Assembly: GCF_028769735.1 (NCBI RefSeq)
Contig: NC_088170.1
Span: forward strand, 63,403,085-63,467,084
Length of the DNA stretch: 64,000 bases
From: Zonotrichia leucophrys gambelii
Lineage: Eukaryota; Chordata; Aves; Passeriformes; Passerellidae
Reading direction: 5' to 3'
How positions within the stretch are numbered: the stretch's first letter is position 1; each line of letters starts with the position of its first letter. Of the stretch, positions 55,309 through 64,000 are shown piece after piece. The notes beneath the pieces were generated by a model. The model was not told where the DNA came from. It worked only from the letters and a program-made list of their open reading frames with translations, and searched no databases. The position numbers and the translations under genes were made by a program.

Positions 55309-57198
55309 AAGTCCTTCTCTGCCTTCTCTGATGTATTTTATTTTTATTACCAAACTGACAATATAAACCTGCACAAAATATTTACTAAGGTGAATTTATT
55401 TAATATGCACAATAGGGTTAGGAAAATTCCCTAGAAATTTAGTTGCATGTGCAAAGCTACAAAATTGAGTAAGTAACACTTGTGTTTTCAGCAGATTTAT
55501 GATGGAAAATGCATCTGACCTGCTTCACAAAAGGTCTTTTTATGCTTGAAAATCATGTGTGAAACTCTTGCCTCTATCTGTGTAACGACTCTTCAAAGTC
55601 CTCTGATTAATAAGATGCAAAAAGGGCTTTGGGTTAGTCCTGCTAGTAGGTAAATCATTATAATCATTATAATTTATATAGCAGCTGTCTTAGATGGACT
55701 GTGTCCAGGTTTTCATATATGGGTACATATCAGTGACCTCATATTCTTAATTTCAGACACAGCTATCAACACTCCTTCTGTTAAAATTTTGTTTTTCCAG
55801 AATGGATCTACCCTTGACTTTGATTACATATCCAGCACTTTAAGGAATTGTCTTTCAACATTAATAGAATGGATGAGTAAAATTCATGCTTGGATTTACA
55901 TCCTTCTCTCTTCTGATAGCTCTCGTTTCTTCTAATCTGTAAGTGAGGTTTTGGATGAGTTTCAGCAAGGGGCTGAAAGCAATGACTACAGTTAAGCAGT
56001 CTGTGTAGCTCACATACAGATACACACAGCTCCACTGTGCACTTTAATTGCAGCAAAATACAGCAGGGACTTCTAACCCCTGACACTCCTTGCACAGACT
56101 TCCATGCCAAAATAAAGTGATAATGCCCAATTTTGCTCTTAATTTATCCTAATGAAAACCAAAGGATTTACACCGTGGATAAAAGACTCTGATTGCAGTG
56201 GTTCTGCAATGTGTGTAATATATTTATTGTTCATTAGAACAAATTAGTAAACATTATTTATCAAATATTTCCAGTTGCACCTACAACCTTCTGTGCATCA
56301 AAAAGGAATTTCCAGTTTTTCACTTCCATCCAAATGTCATAAACATAATTAATCATTCAGCAGCTAACCTCTCATTTCTCAAACCAAAGTGAATTTTCTC
56401 ATGCCTGATACTGCTCTGTCAATCAAAATTGTAATGTCTTTCAAGTTACACAAAACAAACTAGATCTACTTTTACTATTTTTATAATTGTTACATGCTCA
56501 AATAAGAAACAAGAAATTTATAATTAACTGCTAAATATTCAAATGCTTAACATTCAAAATGGAAAGTAAACCTTACAATTTCTACATTCATTTTTTGGAT
56601 TCTGGGCATACTCTAAAGGGGCTGGAAGGAATGAAATTCTACCTACAATTTCATTACATAGAAGCAAACTTGCAAGTGTAGTTCTGACAACACCAAGAAA
56701 CTACAGTGTGAAGAGCTTTAAATAGTTTTTAAATCACCCAAAATTTGTCTAAATCCACTTCACACAACACAAAGTTAAACTGTAGAAATTCTTGACATGG
56801 GCTGTTGCAAATGGTAAAACTGGTTATAGTTTCAAAGGATAAAGTGGCAAAATGAAGAAAGAAAACTTTTAAGAGGCTATTAAATTTAGAGACACAGCCT
56901 CTAGCTCAGCAAGTTCCAGAAATTCAAATTGCAGAAAACTCAGAGAGTATTCTGGGGAACTCCCACTCTCTAATTGACCTAACCCTGTTATCTTCTACTA
57001 TGCAGAACGCTGGTTATGGAAACACCATACTTTGTGTTTGCTTTGGCTGTGGCTGGAGACAACATATTTTCCTCCTAATTGTGTGTGGATAAAAATGCAG
57101 CCATGACCTGAGTCTTGACAAGGAAAGTGAAGATGCAAAACTTGAAATCTAATTCAGCAAAATGACGGCTGCAAATCCTCTCTCAGCTGGCCATGGAA

Positions 57199-57240
57199 CC
57201 TCCCTCACCCTTCCTCCTCCCCACTCCTCCTCCCCTCCTC
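57199..57240 (+). repeat. Polypyrimidine tract (C/T-rich)
   Basis: 42 bases that are all C or T apart from two A. The minus strand is correspondingly purine-rich with four separated runs of three or four G, so it could adopt a G-quadruplex, or the duplex a triplex. It lies in the upstream SEMA3A intron, on the transcript-sense strand for the G-runs. Confidence 0.85.
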
Positions 57241-60200
57241 AAGCCCTTTGGGCGAGTGGAAGTACTGCAAAGGGCATAATGTCACAATGATTGAATTCAG
57301 TTTCTCTAACAGCATTTCAACTCCTAATCCCTTCTAAATGCCTTTTGTTTTGAAATAACTTGTCCATATTGGATCTTTTAAGTGAACTTCAGAAAGAGCC
57401 ATCAGCAATTTCCAGTAGAGGTGGAAGAGGAGAAGTGAGTGGATTATCAGCAGCACTCAGGTAGCACCTCCTGTCTGGCTGGGCTTAATGCACGATGGGG
57501 TTTGGGTACAACTTCACAGGGCCTGACCTCAGAGCACGGGTTCACTTGCTCAAAGACGCGTCAGTGTAAAAACAGTTGGATTTGTTTGAGCAACAAATCA
57601 CCTGGTACAGCAGCCCCTATTTAGAGCAGCCTCAGAAGGGGATCCAAAGACAACTGGAAGTAACTTTATGATGTTTTGACTCCAAGACCACTCATCCACT
57701 CCCACCTGAACTGGCTCGCAGCAGGTTCCTGGTGGCTGCTCCCAGCTGACATGACCCAGATGCAACGTGTCCAGCCACATCTCCTCCCACCTCCTCAGCA
57801 AACGTCAGTAAGAGGGAGGTGACAAGCACACAAATTAGAATGGAAAAAGTGAAAATACTGTTCCAAAAGTAATGAAAACCAAGCAATATTATGTTCAATG
57901 AAATTAACTTGGGAGGAGAGGAGGAAAACGCTGGTGTGGCTGCCTGCCGTGCTAAATATCCATCTTTTTCCAGAGGTTTTATTCTTTTCTACTCTCTTTG
58001 GACTAGCAGAAAGGTGATCTAGTCTACACCACTGATCCTAGATGTCTCATCATTCTAAATAAACGGTAGCTCTTCTTGCATCAACACAATAGCATCATTA
58101 TTCTTAGTGTTACCATCAGGAAAGAAAAATAATGGAAGTTTTTATTTCTGAAGCTCCAGTGGAATATAAATGAGAATCATTATACCATTTTTCCTCAAGC
58201 CACAAAAACTGCACCTTTCTTACCAAGAGAGAAATCAGAGCTCACATTCGTATCATTTACTTTGTGTCCCTGTCAGAACAGAAGCCTTTAGAGACTGATC
58301 TGTAGACTGAAGGTATCAGTGAAATGGTCCAGGCACACTGAAATGGAAAGCAGAGTTTGCCTTATCTTTACTATGTAAAATGAGAATTACCAAAACGTAA
58401 CAATTTTTGCAAAATGTACTGCGAATTTTAACCTAGTTTATTTTTCCACACTCTGCATTTATTTGCACTTTGTGTGTTTTGAAGCGGGGCCATTTTTCAC
58501 CTGGATTTAGGAAACGCTGTCCACTGGCACCATATTGCCACGCCAGCACAACGTGAATTTAATGAATTTCTTACACACGTTGTGTAGCCTCAGAGTAAGT
58601 TTGGTTCATGTAAAGGACGCATTAAAACTTGGAATGCTGTGGGGGAAAAGGCAGGGCACTTTCCAGCTCCCCTTCCAGACCCAACGATATTATTCATTCT
58701 CGGCAGCTCCACTGGTTACTCTACTAATTTCCCTCCAAAAGAACGCTCCTTTGGGTGCAATATTGAAGTGTATGTGTATGTCAACTGCCACACAGGCTTC
58801 CAAATGCCCACATTGATCCAAGATACCATGAGTCACTGTTGACAGATGAGGAACATTCACACAAAATCCCCGCTGAAAGTTAAAGGAGAACTCACATTTT
58901 TCCTTGATGCTCATACACTAACACATTGTGGTTAATGGTACACTCCAGAGATTTGGGGAGGGGGGCAAATTAAAAAAAAATTGAAGTTACAATTCACCTA
59001 AAATTGAACAGGACACTGATTCAGTGTTTCCAAATTAAAGTAGCACTGGGTGGTTCCAAATAAGGTCTAAAGCCACATTTCAGCAGACTAGAAACTGATA
59101 TAACGATTGCTTTATTGCTTTTAGTACACACAAATTAATTTACAGCAGATGTGGATATAAGTTAAACACTTTAAGTGAAATCTACTAAACATGTCTAAAA
59201 CTTCTTATTGTCTAGCAAGATTTTGATTAAATTTGGAATAAACTAATGTCATAATATAGTTCCTACATGTTTATAATGTTTGAAGACTAAGTAATACCCA
59301 AGAAAGACATTACAAGGCAGTATCATGACATTCTTTCGCAGACCACATTCATACTTCCAAGATGGCTGGGAAAATGACTCCTTGTCCTGATGATAAAGAG
59401 CTTTCCTACTGACTCATATATATTTGAAAAGCTTGAGGAATGGATATCTCACAGTCTTGAAAATAGTGAATTACCAATCAGTGTACAACAAATACACTAC
59501 TTTTTACAAAGTTTTCAAAACTCATCTATACCATTTGTTTCCTGTAATGCCAAATAGATATTCAAAATAAAGTCTCTGCTTTATTTTTTCCCATAAACAA
59601 ATGTAATTCCAGTAGCAGCTGACACGGCTTTGAGTATAATGGCAAACACTTGGGTTTGTTTCTAGCTAGTCTAATTATGAACGGCATCAGGGTAGATGTG
59701 TTTTCTTTTTGTAGCCAGTTATACTAATTTGACCTTCTGGGGAAACAATTTCAAAATGTCAACATTTGCATGCCTGAATCCTGCTATGAACTAAAAGGAT
59801 TCGTGTGCAGAGGTCCTGCCTCCAGCTGTGACACACTACTTACCTCCTCAGAGGGAGTTAACACATTAATTTGAACAAATGAAATTAGAACAGCCAACTA
59901 ACTCTCCGTGGTGGGCAGAGGAAACATACCCTGGCCAGAGTGGCTGACTGCAGTTTCAGTGCAGAATTGCTTAATTAAACTGTTGTATGACAGCTGCACA
60001 AGGAGTGCATAAACACCCCACAAAAGAGGAGGTCTTTAAGCTTGGAAGTGTAAGCGAACGTAGTACTGAGTTCCTTAAAAGGAAAGTTACTTTTGCCCTT
60101 TTTAGAAGTAAAACTTTGAGATTTAAGAGAATAATTTACACATTTGCTGGTTTCTGCAGATGTATATTCCAGAGAGCACTCCTGAGATTCAGATGCTAAC

Positions 60201-61169
60201 AAGTCTGAACAGGAATCTGGTAGAAAGGTCTGCAAGTTGAGGAAGCTCGCATCTGCTGCACTGCTTAGTTCAACCAGTTTGTGACCCCTGAGGTCTAATC
60301 CAAAGCCAAGCAAAGGCAGTGGGATTTTACTGATTGTGCTGAAAAGTGCATCAAGCCAATGGATTAAGGGTATGATTCCTATAGGACCTATGTTTTCAGG
60401 AACCTCCTCCAAAACATTTACCCTTATAACCTCAGAAACATTTTTTTTAAAGTATGTACTTTAAGCTAAAACACAGGGTCCCAATGGATGTCACTAGGTA
60501 ACACTCTTATGCACAGAGCTCCAAATACATTCCTTATTTTGTGATTAAATGTTCAAGCTGACATGCTTTACAATGATCTCTGTGGGGAGAATATCAGCAG
60601 CGGGAATTTTCTGTTTTGCCTTAGTCCAACTCATCTGAGCTGGAGTGGGATTTAGGAACTGGGATTTGGTGTTGGTTCATGCATGTCCCTTGCATGTCCC
60701 ACTGTCTGCCATGCTATGTGAGAACTCTGTTTCAGAATAATGCATAAATAATAAACAGTGTGCACTACACTTCACCTGGATACCTGATCTGGGCCCAAGT
60801 TTTAGTTGTGTCACGAAGCAGTTTGCCGAAAATAAGTGTTAATGTAGGTCAGTGGAAGTCATGAGGTGCCCCTGGGGATCTCCACAAAGAGATCAAGTCT
60901 GCCTATATTTAAGAACATAAATTAATCAACTACCATTTTATTCTGCAAAAGAGACCTCAGCATTAAGCTGGAATGCAGTATTTTAACTGTAGGTATTCAT
61001 TTATTAACATGACAGATTCAAATGCATGTTTTTTGTATGTTATCTTTACTTTGTTCTATGTGCAGAATGAATGAGAAACATCAAATTTATCTTTCTTTTT
61101 GAGCTTTTCATTATTTCTCCTAATGACTACACACCTTTCAAATGCTGATCTGGAATGGGGAATTATTAA

Positions 61170-61220
61170 ATTGCTTTAATAATTTACATTGCTTACATTT
61201 ACATTGCTTTAATAATTTAA
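61170..61220 (+). repeat. Short direct repeat, TTGCTTTAATAATTTA
   Basis: A 16-base motif, TTGCTTTAATAATTTA, occurs twice within about 50 bases. A TTACATTGC motif is also repeated between the copies, so this is a compound local duplication in AT-rich sequence. Confidence 0.85.
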
Positions 61221-63112
61221 AATTGCTTTACACTGATACTAAGAGAAAAATCTGTGTCAGAAACATGATTCAATTAAAAAGAAGCGGTTGCAATTCCTAA
61301 CTTACGTAGGCACAAGAAGAGAGAAAACAAAAGTACCATAAACTAACTAACAGGCATTTGATCTGACTCATCAACCCCCAATCTTTGAGAATAACAGGAA
61401 TCTGTTTGTTCCCTGTCTCACTCATCTCACAGACCAGAATCTGCAATAAATGAATAGGGGTGTTACACACAGATTTCACCTTGCTGCTTTACCCATCCTC
61501 ATTCTGCTCAAGAGATGCAGAAGTGCCATAAAAATAACAGGGAAAAATAAAGAGGGAATTAAAAGCTGCAAGGTACTTCTGCCTATGAAATGGGCTGCTG
61601 AATTGTCCAGTTGTGTGAGGAGAGAAATGCTTCCTCTCTGGAATTCAGATTTGCTAGTAGTCCAGGCTCTGTCACAGATTCACATCCGAAAGTGAATGTC
61701 TTGGCCGAAAATTTGCAAATAGAAAGAAGCAAGACACTCACCATGCAAACTTTCAATCCAGAGTGTTACACATTTTGAGAAACCAAAACTATCAATTTAT
61801 CACAGGAAATACCAGGCAGTTAATTAGTGCTCAAATAATAAGGCATTTACTATGAGGAAACATATGACTTCTAGCCTTAAATCTTATTTAACACACCTTT
61901 CTTCTGAATTCAGAAGTTAAATCCTAATTTAGATTCTACACAGTAAAATGTTTCTGCAAGTCAGGAATACAGACTGTACAACAATTAGGGGAACACACTC
62001 CACATTTTACCATGGGGCAAAAGCAGAGTGAAATGGACAACCTGTAGTTTCCTCACATCTGAAACCTCCATACATGCATGCACATCCTAATTCCTGTATA
62101 ATCCTGAGTGGTTTACCTCTTAAAATAAACAGACTCTACCTTATGTCCTTACTGGATTACTGTGAGTAGGATGTTTACATAAAGGATATAGCTAAGTATT
62201 CACTGAACATAACAAGACTACAATTCACTCCCATGCATTAGAGCCCATTATAATTTGGTGGCTATATTTAAATAAACCAACATTTAACTATGCTGGCAAT
62301 TACTATCTAAAGTTAATACTCTAATTGTGTCCAATCTTTTCACTCCAGAGTCTGATTCACCGAACTACCCATTAAGTGTAGATATGAAGATGAGAATTTT
62401 GTGTGAGAGAAAGAAAGCATAATTTATAGTCCAGGTGTATGAGATGCCAGTTTAGTAAACATTTGTATTTTCACAGTTAATAATACTAATTACACTGTGC
62501 ATTACCCTTCATGCAAGGATCTAACCACAATCTATTAAAGAGGACCCAAGTCTCATTCTCAGTCACTTATTTGGGCAGCGTTAGAAGAGTTTCAAGATGG
62601 AAATAACTGTTTTAAACCTTTCTTGTACTATCCTAATTGTGAGTTATCTCCATGGCATGAAGCAAAAAATCCTGAAGTTGTGCTGACCTGAACCATGCTG
62701 AACCACAGAAACCAAGTGGCATTTCAGGCTGACACAGCAGCACCAAGATTGGAACTTGGTGAGCCTGAGTGAGTAATGTCTGTGGAGAAAAAGAGATGGC
62801 TAAGGGGTGATCTAAGTGTTGTCTTTGATTACCTGTTGGGCACAGACACAGAGCAAGAGGTAACACGCACAAGTTGAGTCAGGGAAATACTGAATGAGAT
62901 ATACAGAAGAAAACCTCTTAACTGCAACAATAACCAGAGAGTTTACAGTCTTCACCCTTGGATATCATCAAAACTTGACCCAATCAGACACAAAACCCCC
63001 AGTCTAATTTTGAATATAGCCTCGCTTTGAGCAGGAGGTTGAAATAGAACCTTCCAATCATATTTTTTCCCTATGCATGAAATATATTGATTTAGCTGTG
63101 ATAAATTAGGAG

Positions 63113-63166
63113 CTAAAAAAAAAGCCAAACAAAACAAAAGAGAACAAACGAACAAACAAAACATAG
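63113..63166 (+). repeat. A-rich low-complexity tract with AACAAAC-type units
   Basis: A-rich sequence with repeating CAAAC, CAAAA and GAACAAAC units following a run of nine A. No element body was recognised on either side. Confidence 0.75.
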
Positions 63167-64000
63167 GACATTATTGGCAAGTTCCTCCTGTTATTAAAAC
63201 AAACAAAAAAATCCTCCAAAACTTATTAATGTCTCTTAAAGCTGATTTTTCCTGAGGTATTTCTGAGGGTAAGAATTCCCTTACAGTAAGTAAGAGCAGG
63301 AAGCAAAATGGGCAACAGGAGATAGAGCACACAGTGATCCTTGTAAAGCAGCTGGGGGATACAGTAGAGTATAAACACTACAGCTTCTCCTTTACTGAGC
63401 AAATGAGCTTTCCCTAGAAGACAGAGGACTGAAATGTAAAATGCATTGCAGTTTATGCAGGTCAAATACAGGAATTCAGATGCAATTGTGGCCAGATTCT
63501 CAAATAGCATAATAGATGGCAAATAGCTATGTAGATTTTCATCTACTTATCACATTTTCATTTGTTGTACCCTCATAAATTCACAACACAATCTCTTTTA
63601 AGTAAAAGCATTTTTAAATCATGCAAACATGAATAGGCAATAGTTCCTCTGGATTGATACTTTCTACAAAATAGTCCTTTATGTATCAGTGCTGTTTGCT
63701 TATTACATACCACATTAACAATCCCTGTGAAAAATTTTCATGAGACAATGTGGTAAATAGCAAATAAAAGGGACACAGGTAAATATCACCTTAATGGTGA
63801 TTAAGTAACAGTCTCAACACACTGAAAAAATTTGTGTCCATTTGACTTCAGCATTCCCCAAATCTCACTCCAGCTGCTGGACAGCATGTGCGCCACAGCC
63901 ATAAAGAACACAAAGAGACTTAACAAACATGGTTTCACAGTCTATTTTGCAGAAGAATAGTCTGGAAGAAATAGTGAAGGTACTTACAGAGTTCAGAGTG

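Larger units (their letters stand above)
46005..64000 (-). other. SEMA3A: SEMA3A intron upstream of the residue 38-90 exon (partial)
   Basis: About 18 kb of AT-rich sequence with no coding exon that I can recognise. It must be a phase-1 intron, because the next exon starts with two bases of a split Glu codon. I looked for the preceding exon, which should carry the signal peptide and a segment ending RLKLSYK, and did not find it, so it presumably lies beyond 64000. Inside are a CR1 3' end (55066-55308), a polypyrimidine tract (57199-57240), a 24-bp tandem duplication (49452-49499) and a GC-richer segment near 50.5-51.0 kb. The rest is unremarkable. Confidence 0.85.

Overview
The window looks like intron-dominated DNA from a bird, most likely a songbird. 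It is AT-rich throughout and has no compact gene arrangement. It carries CR1 LINE 3' ends of clearly different ages and one short tRNA-Ile-headed SINE with a CR1-type tail, of the kind described as TguSINE1 in zebra finch. I saw no mammalian-type Alu or L1 sequence. The coding residues also carry variants that I recall from chicken collapsin-1/SEMA3A rather than the human protein.

The only gene I can support is SEMA3A (semaphorin 3A, collapsin-1), read on the minus strand. Three consecutive internal coding exons are present: 46004-45847 (158 nt), 43213-43151 (63 nt) and 26691-26572 (120 nt). Together they encode residues equivalent to human 38-151, which is the N-terminal part of the sema-domain beta-propeller. 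All splice sites are GT-AG and the reading phases join exactly. The exon with the signal peptide should lie beyond 64000 and the next sema-domain exon beyond position 1. I found neither in the window.

Layout, left to right. Positions 1-26571 are part of the intron downstream of the 120-nt exon, with a TATC microsatellite, an ancient CR1 3' end near 7.6 kb, a long T tract, an AT palindrome pair and an avian CR1 tail near 12.1 kb. Positions 26692-43150 are a complete 16.5 kb intron with the SINE near 28.9 kb, a CCCATT hexamer array and a 26-bp tandem array near 30.1-30.6 kb, and a GC-richer island near 40.7 kb. Positions 43214-45846 are a short 2.6 kb intron. Positions 46005-64000 are part of the long upstream intron, with another CR1 tail near 55.2 kb and a polypyrimidine tract near 57.2 kb.

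No RNA gene, CRISPR array, operon or promoter could be supported. Short open frames elsewhere look like chance frames in intron sequence. The longest (216, 145 and 112 codons) are reported as observations, not genes. No clearly new biological system is visible. The most useful leads are the SEMA3A residue changes, the SINE insertion and the GC-richer intronic segments.
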